This document shows positions 1 to 8,923 of a stretch of DNA of 64,000 nucleotides, in pieces. The translations under genes and the position numbers were made by a program. Numbering within the stretch: the stretch's first letter is position 1; each line of letters begins with the position of its first letter. A model generated the notes under the pieces. The model made no database searches, was not told the DNA's origin, and saw only the letters and a list, made by a program, of their open reading frames with translations. This stretch comes from Nannocystis punicea (GTDB lineage Bacteria; Myxococcota_A; Polyangia; Nannocystales; Nannocystaceae): contig NZ_CP114040.1 in assembly GCF_026965555.1 (NCBI RefSeq), positions 7,910,001 through 7,974,000 of the forward strand, in the 5' to 3' direction.

Positions 1-48
1 GCCGGCGGTGCCTGTCCTGAGGAGCATGACCTGGAGGTCATCGCCTAG

Positions 49-1798
49 TCCGGATTTCTCACCACGGGAAGGAATTCCGGCCGTACTTCCCGAGTTCGAG
101 CGGGTGTGAAACGATTGCTGACCACCCAGGGGTACGGCCGGAACACGACAAGGTGTATCCGCACCGAGTTCGATTTTCAACCGGCCGGGCGGAGGCGCGT
201 CGAGGCCGCTTTTGACGGCGGACGGGTCAGCTCGGACGGCGGCCTGCTGTTGCTGCGCGAGTTGACCGAGAGTTCAGGTGTGTTCCGGGACTTCGCCTCC
301 TGCTTCCGGGACCACCGTGACCCGAGCCGCGTCGAGCACACCGTCGAGGAACTGCTCGCACAGCGCGTGCTGGGCCTGCTGTGTGGTTACGAGGACCTGA
401 ACGACCACGACATGCTCCGCGATGATGCCTTGCTCGCGCTGGCGGTAGGCAAGATCGATCCGACCGGCGAACAGCGCAAGCGGGAGCGCGACCGGGGGCA
501 CGCCCTGGCCGGCAAGAGCACGCTGAACCGCCTGGAGCTGGCGAAGCCCACGGTGGCCGGCGACGAGCGCTACAAGAAGATCAGCTACGACGACCACGGG
601 ATTCAGCGCCTCTTCGTCGACACCTTCCGCGCACGATCGGCCGCCCGCCGAGATCGTCCTCGATCTCGACGCGACGGACGACCCCGTACATGGCAAGCAG
701 GAGGGTCGCTTCTTCCACGGCTTCTACGACAGCTACTGCTACCTGCCGCTGTACGTCTTCTGCGGCGACTTCCTCCTCGGCGCCGCGCTGAACACCGCCG
801 ACAAGCAGCCAGTGAGCGGCGCGGTCGAGGAGCTCGAGAGGATCGTCAGTCAGCTCCTCGCCCGCTGGCCCGACGTCCGGATCATCGTGCGCGGCGATTC
901 CGGCTTCTGCCGCGACGAGGTCATGCGCTGGTGCGAGGAGAACGGGCTCTTCTTCGTCCTCGGCCTGCAGAAGAACTCGCGCCTGATCGCCGAGATCGAG
1001 GGCGAGATGAAGCAGGCCCGCGCCATCTCCGAGCAGACCGGCAAGGAAGCGCGCGTTTTCAAGGACTTTCGCTACGAGACCAACCGGACGTGGTCACGAG
1101 AGCGCCGGGTGGTCGGCAAGGCCGAGTACACGACGGACAAGGAGAATCCTCGCTTCGTCACCACCAACCTCTCACCCGACGAGTACGACGCGCGCTCGCT
1201 CTACGAGGACCTCTACTGCGCTCGCGGAGACATGGAGAACCGGATCAAGGAACAGCAGCTCGGCCTCTTTGCCGACCGCACCAGCGCTCACACGCTGCGC
1301 GCCAACCAGCTCCGCCTGTGGCTCTCATCCGTCGCTTACATGATCCTCAACGAGCTCCGACGAATCGCCCTCGCCGGCACCGAGCTCGCCCATGCCCAGG
1401 TCTCCACGATCCGCACGCGGCTGCTCAAGATCGGTGTCGTCGTCACCGCCTCGGTCCGCAGGATCCGCGTCTCCCTAAGCTCGGTTTTCCCACTCCAGCA
1501 CGTGTGGTGGCGCGTCCTCGAGAACCTCCACCGTCATCACGTCATGAGACGCTGAAGGCCCTCGCCGTCCGTCACACAATGGTGCGCTGCACTCGCGCCG
1601 GGATTCGTCTGTCCTTATGCACAGGTCACCCAAAACGCGTAGCCGGCTTTGTAATCCCTCTTACAGCTCGATCTCGCGCCAGCCCCGGGCGTAACGAGCG
1701 CGGCCTAGCGACTCACGTCCACGGCATCCAACAACCTCCCGCCAAGCCGCCTGACAGCCGCTTGGCGGGCCCCACCTATCCGTGGTGAGAAATCCGGG
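49..1798 (+). mobile_element. IS1380-family insertion sequence, ends intact
   Basis: A 1,750-bp element is bounded by near-perfect terminal inverted repeats: 49-67 and the reverse complement of 1780-1798 differ only at the outermost base (core CCGGATTTCTCACCACGG). The tetranucleotide CTAG directly flanks both ends (45-48 and 1799-1802), which is the 4-bp target duplication expected of IS1380. It holds one transposase gene, which is frameshifted, so the copy is probably not self-mobile. A perfect 16-bp palindrome at 26-41, just outside the left end, may be the terminator stem of an upstream gene. Confidence 0.9.
106..1555 (+). pseudogene. IS1380 transposase, frameshifted near 630
   Basis: Two reading frames together make one IS1380-type DDE transposase (DDE group 1). 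The first frame runs from the start at 106 to about codon 175 and ends in FVDTFRA. Near position 630 the homology jumps to the next frame, which resumes with HDRPPAEIVLDLDATDDP and continues to the stop at 1555. The catalytic signatures are all in the second frame: LDLDATD (first Asp), VRGDSGFCRD (second Asp) and the region around MENRIKEQQLG (Glu, family YREK-like motif). Read straight on, the first frame becomes Arg/Pro-rich nonsense. A programmed shift is possible, but I see no slippery heptamer, so a disabling indel is more likely. Confidence 0.85.
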
Positions 1799-1901
1799 CT
1801 AGCTCGCGCGCGCGGCCGCAGGCGCGCGCGCCGTCGTTCGACGGGCAGACTTGGACGTTCCGCTTGTCTCGACGGTCCGGAGGCCGGCGGCCTGAAAGCT
1901 T

Positions 1902-2172
1902 GTATCCGTCCGGCGAGCTGCGTTCCCGGTTGAGCCGCCGTTCGGCTACACCTCGTTCGAATGCTACCCGAGCGACATGCGGCGGAAGACGTTGGCGGCG
2001 AGGCGCTGCTGAGCGTCCTCCTGTTTCAGAGTCTCCGGCCAGAAGGCCGGCGCGAGCTCGAAGACGCGGCGCAGGGGCCAGGACGGGAGCAGGCACAGCA
2101 GGTCGCGGAGATAGGCCCAGGGCTCGATGCGGTGGAGCTGGCAGCTCGCCAGGAGCGACACGAAGAGCGTGT
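1902..2172 (-). mobile_element. IS66 right-end remnant (3' end of tnpC)
   Basis: This minus-strand segment matches the last ~270 bp of the complete IS66 copy at 8852-11542. It encodes the TnpC tail (TLFVSLLASCQLHRIEP onward to FRRMSLG) followed by the terminal repeat beginning GTATCCGTCCGGCGAGCT at 1902. Homology stops abruptly at 2172, about 13 bp before the IS630 element starts. It is a dead fragment outside the 34-kb integrated element. Confidence 0.85.
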
Positions 2173-2285
2173 CTACATGCACCTAGTACTGCCTGCCCGA
2201 AGTTCTCCAGGGGTTCTGTCCTGGATCCATCGCCAGGGCGGTATAGGCGGTGGAATAGGCGAGGCGCGAAAACGATCTCGTCGAT

Positions 2286-3392
2286 GTGCCAGGCCCACGA
2301 GCACAACGGCTTCGTTTGGCACCTTCGGTCCGTGACGAACTGGAGGTGCTGGCCCGGAGTGGCCGCGCCGAGGCACGCCTCGTACTCCGGGCGAGGCTCG
2401 TGCTCCTCGCTGCCGAAGGGCACTCAAACCAGGAGATTGCGCGGAGATTGGGCTGCCACGTGGACACGGTGAGGGTGTGGCGTGGGCGCTTCGCGCGTGA
2501 TGGGCGAGTCGTGACGCTCGAGGATCGTCCGCGAAGTGGGCGACCTCCTCGGGTATCGCCGGCGACACGCTGCAAGCTCATCAAACTCGCCTGTGACAAG
2601 CCTGCCAGGCATGGCCAGCAGACCCGTTCGACGTGGACATATGCGACCTTGGCAAGGCGCCTGCTTCATGAGACAGGTGTCGGGCTCAGCGTGTCCGAGG
2701 TGGGGCGAATCTTGCGCAACGAGGATTTCCGGCCGCACAAGATGAGGCTCTGGCTGCACAGCCCCGACCCCGACTTCTGTCGCAAGGTTCAGCGCATCTG
2801 CGATCTCTACCATCATCCCCCGGACGGAGCTCATGTGCTCTGCGTCGACGAGAAGACCGGCATGCAGGCGCTCGGACGGAGATTTCCCAGCAAGCTCCCC
2901 GCGCCCGGCCGCGCGGGCCGTTTCGAGTTCGAGTACGTCCGCCGCGGTACCTGGTCGTTGTTCGCGGCCTTCGACGTCCGCACCGGTGAAGTCCTGGGCG
3001 AGTGCAAGCCGCAACGACGGGCCGAGGACCTCTTGGACTTCATGGAGAGCCTTGCCCGCAAATATCCTACCGGCCAGCTCTACGTCGTCTGGGATAACCT
3101 CAACATCCACTATGAGGGTGCGGACCAGCGTTGGGCTCGCTTCAACCGGCGTCACGGCGACCGCTTCCACTTCGTATACACGCCGATCCATGCCTCGTGG
3201 GTCAACCAGATCGAGATCTGGTTCTCGCTGCTGCAGCGCCGCGTCCTTCGTTACGCCGACTTTCCTTGCGCCGGAGCCTTGCCCCGCGCCGTGATGAGCT
3301 TCATCCGGCGCTGGAACAGCGACGAAGCGCACCCGTTCAACTGGACCTTCCGCGGTCACTTCGTCCACACTCAGCGGCACCACGCCGCATGA
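2286..3392 (+). CDS. IS630-family transposase
   Basis: A 368-residue DDE transposase that cuts and pastes the surrounding element at TA sites. Residues ~20-100 form the helix-turn-helix region (NQEIARRLGCHVDTVRVWRG, then the RPRSGRPP linker typical of IS630). The catalytic triad is visible as CVDEKTGMQ (Asp), VVWDNLNIHY (Asp) and ASWVNQIEIWFSLLQRR (Glu). Length and motif order match intact family members. The stop overlaps the start of the downstream small gene as ATGA, implying coupled translation. No disruption is seen, so this copy could be active. Confidence 0.92.
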   Translation: MPGPRAQRLRLAPSVRDELEVLARSGRAEARLVLRARLVLLAAEGHSNQEIARRLGCHVDTVRVWRGRFARDGRVVTLEDRPRSGRPPRVSPATRCKLIKLACDKPARHGQQTRSTWTYATLARRLLHETGVGLSVSEVGRILRNEDFRPHKMRLWLHSPDPDFCRKVQRICDLYHHPPDGAHVLCVDEKTGMQALGRRFPSKLPAPGRAGRFEFEYVRRGTWSLFAAFDVRTGEVLGECKPQRRAEDLLDFMESLARKYPTGQLYVVWDNLNIHYEGADQRWARFNRRHGDRFHFVYTPIHASWVNQIEIWFSLLQRRVLRYADFPCAGALPRAVMSFIRRWNSDEAHPFNWTFRGHFVHTQRHHAA

Positions 3393-3709
3393 GCCGTCCA
3401 CGCACCACCCGCAACGCCGCTGCGAAATCGGACGATGACGCTCGCGCTGTCGAGCAGTTCCTGCGCCAACACCAGGGCCTCGCACATATCCGTGTCCGGC
3501 ATCGCGCCCCGCTCATCACCCTCGAGTCCGGCCCCACCCACGATCCGATCCCGCACGCGCGCCTGCGCCGTCTCGCCGCCAACTTGTGGCAGCTGGAGAT
3601 GGCTACCCATACCGGGCGCTGGGAACCAACACCCTTCCGCGCCTCTCGCGACGAACTGCTCGAGCTGCTCCTCGGCAACTTCGGCTGGACCCTTGCAGAG
3701 AGGGCCTAG
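3389..3709 (+). CDS. small IS630 accessory protein, coupled to the transposase
   Basis: A 106-residue protein starting at the ATG that overlaps the transposase stop (ATGA) and ending 31 bp before the right end of the IS. It lies wholly inside the inverted repeats, so it is part of the element. The N-terminus is basic (SRPRTTRNAAAKSDDD); the rest has a compact helical look ending FGWTLAERA. No known domain was recognised. Its placement suggests an accessory factor in transposition or its regulation, but that is inference from position only. Confidence 0.7.
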   Translation: MSRPRTTRNAAAKSDDDARAVEQFLRQHQGLAHIRVRHRAPLITLESGPTHDPIPHARLRRLAANLWQLEMATHTGRWEPTPFRASRDELLELLLGNFGWTLAERA

Positions 3710-4021
3710 CAACCCCTGGAGAACTTCGGGCCGGATGTACTAGCCCCCTCCGGCGCTCGAGCGAGCACTCAACAACAGCGCGGCCGGTCTCGCCACCAAG
3801 TCGAGCTCGCTCGGCGCTCGATAGACGCACCGCGGTTTACCAGTTCTTCAGGCAGCCCTGGTCTTTAGGACATCGAGCGCGCGCCGGTCGGCGCGGCCGG
3901 CCTCGCTCGACAGTCGGGCGGTCTTGCTCGCCCACGACGTGCTGCACCTGGCGCAGTCGCGACCGGCGAACGGCGGGCTTGCTGGCTCGGAGTGGCGCAG
4001 CTCGACTACTTCAGCTCGCAC

Positions 4022-4719
4022 TTATCGCCCGTAGATGCCGGTCGCTGGGTTGTACGCCCTCCAATCGAACCAATAGTCCCAAAGGACAGATACCGGCATC
4101 ATGCACGCCTTCGCAGCCGCCTGCGGTCCCTCCACCGAGCAGCCGCGGAAGTCCCACAGGCCCCCCTCGGCATCTCGCAGGTGCTCCGCGTCGGCCGGCG
4201 CGAGCAGCAACGTCTTGCCGTCCAAGCGCCTCTCGAATGCCCGCAGCATCCGCCCACCGCCCGACCACAGCACAACTGGCACATCTCCCAACTCGTCGAG
4301 GATCACCAGTTCAGCCGCGAGCCGACTCGCCTCGTACGCCCTCGCCTGCCCTCCTACGGCGATCCCTGCGACGAGCGCCCGCGGCGGCAGCGGCGAGTCA
4401 CTGGTATCCACGACGGCCGGCAGTTTGTCGATCCCCGGCTCCCAGTCGCGCTCGTAGCTGTCCGTATGGCCAGGTTCGCCCAGCAGCACCGTACCGCCCG
4501 GCGACTCCTTCACGAAGCGCGCGACCGTCAGCTCGTCGTTGTGAACCTGCTCGAGCTTCGCCCCGCGCATCGACCCCGCGATGCACTCGCCGCTGACCTG
4601 CTGCCAGAAGCTCCCCGTCTCCTCGTCGCGCATCAGGAAGTTCTGGTTGTGAATCCCCGCGAGGTGGAACGTCAGCGTCTTGCCCTGGACTGTCCGCTTC
4701 CACACCAGACCGGTGTGGA
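4022..4719 (-). pseudogene. DUF3179 protein, C-terminal half, cut at attL
   Basis: This minus-strand segment encodes about 232 residues of a DUF3179 protein from HTGLVWKRT to the natural end (DWRAYNPATGIYGR). Conserved stretches include GIHNQNFLMRDEETGSFW, LPPRALVAGI and WDYWFDWRAYNP. No start codon or N-terminal half precedes it: homology to the intact copy at 37742-38947 ends exactly in the hairpin at 4702-4719. The missing N-terminal half, in the same orientation and reading phase, is at 39101-39613. Joining the two across the shared 18 bp gives an uninterrupted frame apart from the Sec UGA. It is therefore the displaced 3' part of a chromosomal gene, not an independent gene. Confidence 0.85.
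4702..4719. other. attL core of the integrative element
   Basis: The 18-mer CACACCAGACCGGTGTGG is repeated exactly at 39102-39119 in direct orientation, and the bases outside it differ on both sides (c/t and a/c). On the minus strand it forms a hairpin CACACC-GGTCT-GGTGTG with a GGUCU loop. It lies 200 bp from the integrase start codon, the usual place for an attachment site. Confidence 0.8.
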
Positions 4720-4838
4720 GCCCACCCGAAACGCCGCCCGGGGTAGCGCCTCGCGTGGGCCTAAACTGGCGAAATTGCTCATCATCGCGGCCCGAGGGCC
4801 GCCCCCCTCAGTACCCGCCGACCCCCTCGGATCTCGGC

Positions 4839-4862
4839 CAGTTTTGGCAAATTTGGGCACAC
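4839..4862 (+). repeat. subterminal repeat near attL, candidate integrase arm site
   Basis: The sequence GTTTTGGCAAATTTGGGCAC (4841-4860) recurs as GTTTTGGTAAAATTTGGGCAC at 39024-39044, in the same orientation and near the other end of the element. It is AT-rich in a GC-rich setting and close to the integrase promoter region, so it could be an arm-type integrase binding site or part of an autoregulated promoter. The match is by eye and the role is inferred. Confidence 0.45.
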
Positions 4863-4918
4863 AAATTCCGCGCTGGGCGCCCTCGCACGAGGCCCTCACG
4901 TACGATGGAGGAGTTTCG

Positions 4919-6007
4919 ATGTGGAACATTAACGTGATCGCGCGCGCGACCAGCGCTGGTCGCACCTACTGGCAGTACGACTTCCGGATCGAGCTCCCGG
5001 ACGGAACCCCGTACCGCGAGCGCCGCAAGGCCCGTGGCGCGACATCTGAGGCCGCCGCCCGTCAGGTCGGCATGCGCCGGCTGCAGGAGGTCCTCCGCCA
5101 GGGCCCCAAGGCGAAGCGGAAGCCCGAGACGGACATGCCCACCGTCGCCGAGTTCGCCAAGGAGTGGCTGGAGCTCTGCACCGCCGAACGCCAGCGGCCG
5201 GCAACCCTTGAGAACAAGCACTTTGCCCTCAAGAAGCACATCCTCCCCATCCTCGGCGCGACCCGGCTCGACGCCGTGGACGACCGGGCCATCGCTCGGT
5301 TCAAGCGAGAACGCCAGGGCGTCGCCGCCGCCACCGTGAACAACTCCCTCAAGTTCATCGGTGCCATGCTGCGCTGCGCCAAGGAACAGGGTCATCGAGT
5401 TCAGGTCCCCTCCCTCAAGCGCCTCCCGGAGGAGCATGAAGCCCGCTGGTATACGTCCGCCGAGTACCTGAAGCTCATCAGGAGCGCCGAGACCTACGGT
5501 CCCACGGAGCTCGTCCTCGTCCTCCTCGCCGGCGATGCCGGCCTCCGCGCCGGCGAAATCTCCGCGCTCCGCTGGGAGGACATCGACTTCATCAACCGAA
5601 TCTTGACCGTCAAGCGCAACCTTGTCCGCAAACACGAAGGTCCCCCGAAGGGCAAGCGTGAGCGCAAGATTCCGATTTCTGGCCGCCTCGACGCCGCCCT
5701 CCGCGCTCTGCACCGGCGCGCCGAGTACCCCCGTGTGTTCACCCTCCCGGACGGCCGCGACGTCGCTAGTTCCGTCCTTCGCGGCTGGTTCGCCAAGATC
5801 GCAACCTACGCCGAGGTCCCCTGCCACGGCCTCCATGCCCTCCGCCACAGCTTCGGCTCCCGCCTGATGCTCAGCGGCGCCGGTGCCCAAGTCGTGATGG
5901 AACTCCTCGGCCACACACATCTGCGGACCACCCAGATCTACGTGCATGCTGAAGCGGATCACCGCCGATCCGCGATCGACCGCATGATGCTCCTGGATGA
6001 ATCATGA
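4919..6007 (+). CDS. int: tyrosine recombinase / integrase
   Basis: A 362-residue phage-type integrase that should catalyse excision and integration of the surrounding element. The N-terminal part has an AP2-like arm-binding region (YWQYDFRIELPDGTPYRERR), then a SAM-like core-binding domain (TVAEFAKEWLELCTAERQRPA) and the catalytic domain. Catalytic residues are visible: Arg in AGLRAGEISALRW (about 209), HALRHSF (H-x-x-R, about 305-308), GHTHLRTTQIYVH with the nucleophile Tyr near 340. The start is supported by GGAGGAG seven bases upstream. It is the first gene inside the left attachment site and reads into the element. Its 3' neighbour, the TIR gene, is convergent. Confidence 0.93.
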   Translation: MWNINVIARATSAGRTYWQYDFRIELPDGTPYRERRKARGATSEAAARQVGMRRLQEVLRQGPKAKRKPETDMPTVAEFAKEWLELCTAERQRPATLENKHFALKKHILPILGATRLDAVDDRAIARFKRERQGVAAATVNNSLKFIGAMLRCAKEQGHRVQVPSLKRLPEEHEARWYTSAEYLKLIRSAETYGPTELVLVLLAGDAGLRAGEISALRWEDIDFINRILTVKRNLVRKHEGPPKGKRERKIPISGRLDAALRALHRRAEYPRVFTLPDGRDVASSVLRGWFAKIATYAEVPCHGLHALRHSFGSRLMLSGAGAQVVMELLGHTHLRTTQIYVHAEADHRRSAIDRMMLLDES

Positions 6008-6145
6008 CCGCCCCAGTGCCGGAGATTATTGGGTTCATCGGTAGATAATGTGGCGCTTCGCATACCTTGTTCGTCAGTTGTGAAGTTGAAGGTACGCCAA
6101 GCCTCATCGAAGCCCCGGCTCCTTAAACTACGGTTAGATGTGGCT

Positions 6146-6958
6146 TCATTTATTGGTCGTATTGATGTCAACCTTAAACTGTGGCTGACTATTCAACACT
6201 CCGAACATGAGCGCGGAGGGCAGACTGGCACAGAAAATATAGTAGCTCATGGTCGGCGATGCTTCGTCCGCAGCCTTGTATCCCGAGAGGGGTTGCCCCG
6301 AAGCATCACGCCCGTCGATAGGTCCATACTGATGCAGCACGATTCCTTGGGGCAGAGTGCTTCGAGGTCCATATGCGAGTTTCATCTTGACAGATTCCTT
6401 CTCGCTGGTTGGAACCGCTGCGTAGAAGGGCGCCCAAGTGCCTGCTCGTGGTCTCACTTCGATGGCGAATCTGCCAAATGAATCACTTGTAACGGTGTGG
6501 ACGGTAATAGCGTATGGCTGCAACTCTTCGCGAGGGATTGCGGGCGTGCGTCGTTCCGCGGCCGCCTTTATCCGTTCCAGCCAATGCGAATCCTTCATGG
6601 ACACGCACAGTCGCACTCCGAGAGCTGGTGGGAGGATGCTTCGGTCCACAGAGGATTGGAAAAGAGCGATGACGGGAAAACCCTGGCCGTGCTTCCCGAG
6701 AGCACGATCGAGGGCGTACGCTAGTTCTTCTTTACAAGCTTCGCTGCCGCAACTGTTCTGCGTGGCCAAAATGATCCATGCCGCAAGGTCGTCTTTGGAC
6801 AGTTCGCGCCCGATCTGCTCCCACAAGCGCTGTCCGGCGGACAGCGTCCAGCGATCAAGGCGGGTCTCCAGGCCGACGCCCGCGAGTTGCTGAGCGATGA
6901 AATCGACATCGCCATCTGTATTGTCGTTCCAGGCGTACGTGAGCCAAACCGGAAGCAT
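6146..6958 (-). CDS. TIR-domain protein, probable defence effector
   Basis: A 270-residue protein with an N-terminal TIR domain (residues ~3-130): VWLTYAWNDN, then the DRW region (LETRLDRWTLSAGQRLWEQI) and NSCGSEACKEELAYAL with the Glu pair at 77-78 where TIR NADases carry their catalytic Glu. The remaining ~140 residues match no domain I know and may sense a trigger. The chosen start follows AGGGGAG in a good position; an in-frame start 33 bases upstream (6991) is possible. Base composition is lower in GC than the flanking genes. TIR proteins commonly deplete NAD+ or make cyclic ADP-ribose signals during phage infection; that role here is inference. It is divergent from the orphan at 7422. 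Confidence 0.75.
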   Translation of the reverse strand: MLPVWLTYAWNDNTDGDVDFIAQQLAGVGLETRLDRWTLSAGQRLWEQIGRELSKDDLAAWIILATQNSCGSEACKEELAYALDRALGKHGQGFPVIALFQSSVDRSILPPALGVRLCVSMKDSHWLERIKAAAERRTPAIPREELQPYAITVHTVTSDSFGRFAIEVRPRAGTWAPFYAAVPTSEKESVKMKLAYGPRSTLPQGIVLHQYGPIDGRDASGQPLSGYKAADEASPTMSYYIFCASLPSALMFGVLNSQPQFKVDINTTNK

Positions 6959-7421
6959 GTTCTCCCCTACCACGACGTCGATAAGTGACAAGTCTGCATA
7001 AGTGGACTTGCGCGGACATCAAGGCCGGGGCGTTGGTGTGCCCGATGCTACTAAGCCAGTGTCCTGCAAGCGCCACCGACGTGAAGCGCACCGTGTGGCC
7101 GGCGTCTCGGAGAGCTGGGCCGTCGCTTGTCCCGGTGTGAACAGGGCCAGCGGGTCGGGCTGCTCGTCCTCGGGGGGCAGGACGAGCACGTTGCGCGTCC
7201 CTCCGGCCCCTACGGTGAGCGTCCACTCGCGTGACTGGCGTGCTCGAATATGCGGCGCAGTCCTCGCTCCCCATCCCTCATAGACCCGGCACGAAGGCAC
7301 ATCCATCAGACATTTACCTACAGGCAGGGACGACTACGCCGTCTACTTGACTTTGCCACAACTCCTTGTGGATAATTTGGCCCCGCCATCTCTTAAATCG
7401 TCCGCCGGAAGCAACTGCAAC
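6959..7421. other. 460-bp divergent intergenic region
   Basis: This region lies between the divergent TIR gene and the orphan gene at 7422 and must contain both promoters. A GC-rich open frame on the minus strand (7019-7306, 95 codons, with the phrase REWTLTVGAGGTRNVLVLPP) has plausible composition and could be a small gene or a fragment. It has no convincing ribosome site and no family match, so it is not called. Confidence 0.4.
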
Positions 7422-8375
7422 ATGACCAACCGCGAGGATACCAACCATGGGTGGAGTACGTTCTGGTCTTGGCTCACTCTCACGTCTGACATTCTCGATT
7501 CCCCGAGAGCGAAGGTCGCGTGTTTACTCTTCGATGAAATTATCTGTCAAGCTCCCCCCTTGGACAACAATAATTCTGTTCTGATTGAGCAAATTCGGGC
7601 GTCGGAGCCGAATCTTGCTCCTGAAGCCGCAGCCTTTCTTGAAACTCAGTTTGTCTCGATTGAGACTCGGATCCCTCAATACAAGATGGATATTTTTGAG
7701 TTCTTCGACCGGAACAAGTCAGGCAGTCACTTGCCCCCACTGGTGAAGCTGACCCAAGACGCAGTAAAATCATACTATGAGAAGACTTTCCCAGACGTTA
7801 ACGTCTCAGAATGGCCGACCAATGTCGAAGTCTATAAACTCGGCTATTACCTCTCCCATAGCTTGGTAACGTGGTTTCGATTGCAGGTTGACGGATGCTC
7901 GTTCCTGGGTCACCCGATGGAACATGCCGCTTTGAACGCCTGGTTCGACACACATGCCTTAGGCGACGCCAAAACCCCGCTCACCGAAATCATCCTCAAC
8001 GGACTACCCAACCTTGCGAACGCGACGTGGAACGATGTGTTTGAAATGAGAAGTCATCCGCATTTCGCCAACTTCCGAGACAAATGTCTGGAGATTCAGC
8101 GCTTGGTTGCTGCAGATGCTGCAATCGAGGCGGGCCGGCTTCTACAGGATGCTTTTCAAAACACCCTCCGCGAGATCGTCATGAGGACGCGTCCCAAGCT
8201 TGGGCTGACGACTGTTCGTGGGATGCTGAGCAACATGCCATTACCTATTCCATTTAATCCATTCAGCATTGCTGACGCTGGTGTAACACTTGCAAAGGAG
8301 ATCGACTTTAGGCGCAAATATGGATGGCTCTATTTTGTGCTTGATGCAGAGACTCGTTCTGCTTCGGCGTCGTAA
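7422..8375 (+). CDS. hypothetical protein of foreign base composition
   Basis: A 317-residue protein of unknown function. Its codons are clearly richer in A/T than most of the window, a sign of recent transfer. It looks soluble and helical (for example SDILDSPRAKVACLLFDEII and EIQRLVAADAAIEAGRLLQDAF), with a short hydrophobic Pro-rich stretch near the C-terminus (SNMPLPIPFNPFSIADAG). The chosen ATG follows GGAAG; an in-frame start at 7347 would add 25 residues. Its divergent position beside the TIR gene suggests a partner or a second defence component, but nothing in the sequence proves this. Confidence 0.6.
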   Translation: MTNREDTNHGWSTFWSWLTLTSDILDSPRAKVACLLFDEIICQAPPLDNNNSVLIEQIRASEPNLAPEAAAFLETQFVSIETRIPQYKMDIFEFFDRNKSGSHLPPLVKLTQDAVKSYYEKTFPDVNVSEWPTNVEVYKLGYYLSHSLVTWFRLQVDGCSFLGHPMEHAALNAWFDTHALGDAKTPLTEIILNGLPNLANATWNDVFEMRSHPHFANFRDKCLEIQRLVAADAAIEAGRLLQDAFQNTLREIVMRTRPKLGLTTVRGMLSNMPLPIPFNPFSIADAGVTLAKEIDFRRKYGWLYFVLDAETRSASAS

Positions 8376-8449
8376 CAACCTGGACATTGCCACGACGGCG
8401 GCAGTTGTGGGATAGATGACAGGCTCAATCGGGGCACCGGAGACCCGAC

Positions 8450-8851
8450 GTACATGCTCGCCGTGCCCCGTCGTGACGGGGGGGGCCGTGAGGTCTCGGC
8501 ATGCGGACGAGACCGATGGAGACGAAGCAGAAGCGGCGGAGCGAGAGGTTCAAGCGGAAGGCGCTGGCGCGGTGGCGGCTGTTGGCGACGAGCGGAGTTT
8601 CGCTCGGGCAGGCCGCGCTGGAGATCGGCGTGACGGTAGAAGAGCTCCGCGCGTGGTCGCGGGGCGTGGAGATCGAGGCGCCGTTGCTCGTGCCGGTGCA
8701 GGTCGCGGGCGAGCCGGCGACGCCGCGGGAGATCGTCGTCGTGCTCGCGGGCGGCGTTCGGGTCGAGGGACTGACCCTCGCGGAGGTCGCCGAGCTGGTG
8801 CGGAGGTTGTCGTGATCGGGGCGCAGGGTCGAGTGCCGGTGTTCGCGTATC
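8450..8851 (+). mobile_element. older IS66 copy, left part, interrupted by a second IS66
   Basis: The segment begins with a sequence resembling an IS66 left end (GTACATG near 8450, with CGTCGTGAC at the same relative place as in the later copy). It contains a tnpA-like gene and the first 13 codons of tnpB from GTG 8812 (GRVPVFAY). The complete IS66 at 8852 cuts tnpB at this point. Beyond the insertion the tnpB frame resumes for only a few codons (RRPVD, to about 11566) before homology is lost, so the host IS was already or later truncated. Confidence 0.65.
8501..8815 (+). CDS. tnpA: IS66 TnpA-like accessory protein of the older copy
   Basis: A 104-residue protein (99 from the second Met) with the layout of IS66 TnpA: an N-terminal helix-turn-helix-like region (RFKRKALARWRLLATSGVSLGQAALEIGVTVEELRAW) and the short beta-rich tail VVVLAGGVRVEGLTLAEVAELVRRL found before tnpB. 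Its stop overlaps the next GTG start (GTGA at 8812-8815), the usual tnpA-tnpB coupling. The rest of its element is lost, so the gene is a relic although its own frame is open. Confidence 0.6.
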   Translation: MRTRPMETKQKRRSERFKRKALARWRLLATSGVSLGQAALEIGVTVEELRAWSRGVEIEAPLLVPVQVAGEPATPREIVVVLAGGVRVEGLTLAEVAELVRRLS

Positions 8852-8923
8852 ATGTAAGCGTCCGGCGAGCTACGTCGTGACAAGGTGCCAGCCGAGGACC
8901 TACAAGAGGGCCTCGGAGGCTGA

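Larger units (their letters stand above)
2186..3740 (+). mobile_element. IS630-family insertion sequence with TA duplication
   Basis: The ends form inverted repeats: 2186-2215 and the reverse complement of 3711-3740 both begin GTAC and share the 19-mer CCCGAAGTTCTCCAGGGGT. A TA dinucleotide abuts each end (2184-2185 and 3741-3742), the target preference and duplication of the IS630/Tc1-mariner group. The element is 1,555 bp and carries a full transposase plus a translationally coupled small gene. Its left end lies next to the IS66 remnant. Confidence 0.88.

Noticed and set aside
4702..4719. tRNA-gene attachment site
   Set aside because: No tRNA or tmRNA can be folded at either repeat; the repeat is within a protein gene and forms only the short SECIS-like hairpin.
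4808..5962. 384-codon minus-strand frame over the integrase
   Set aside because: Antisense to an integrase with all catalytic residues; the translation is Gly/Ala/Glu-rich and motif-free.
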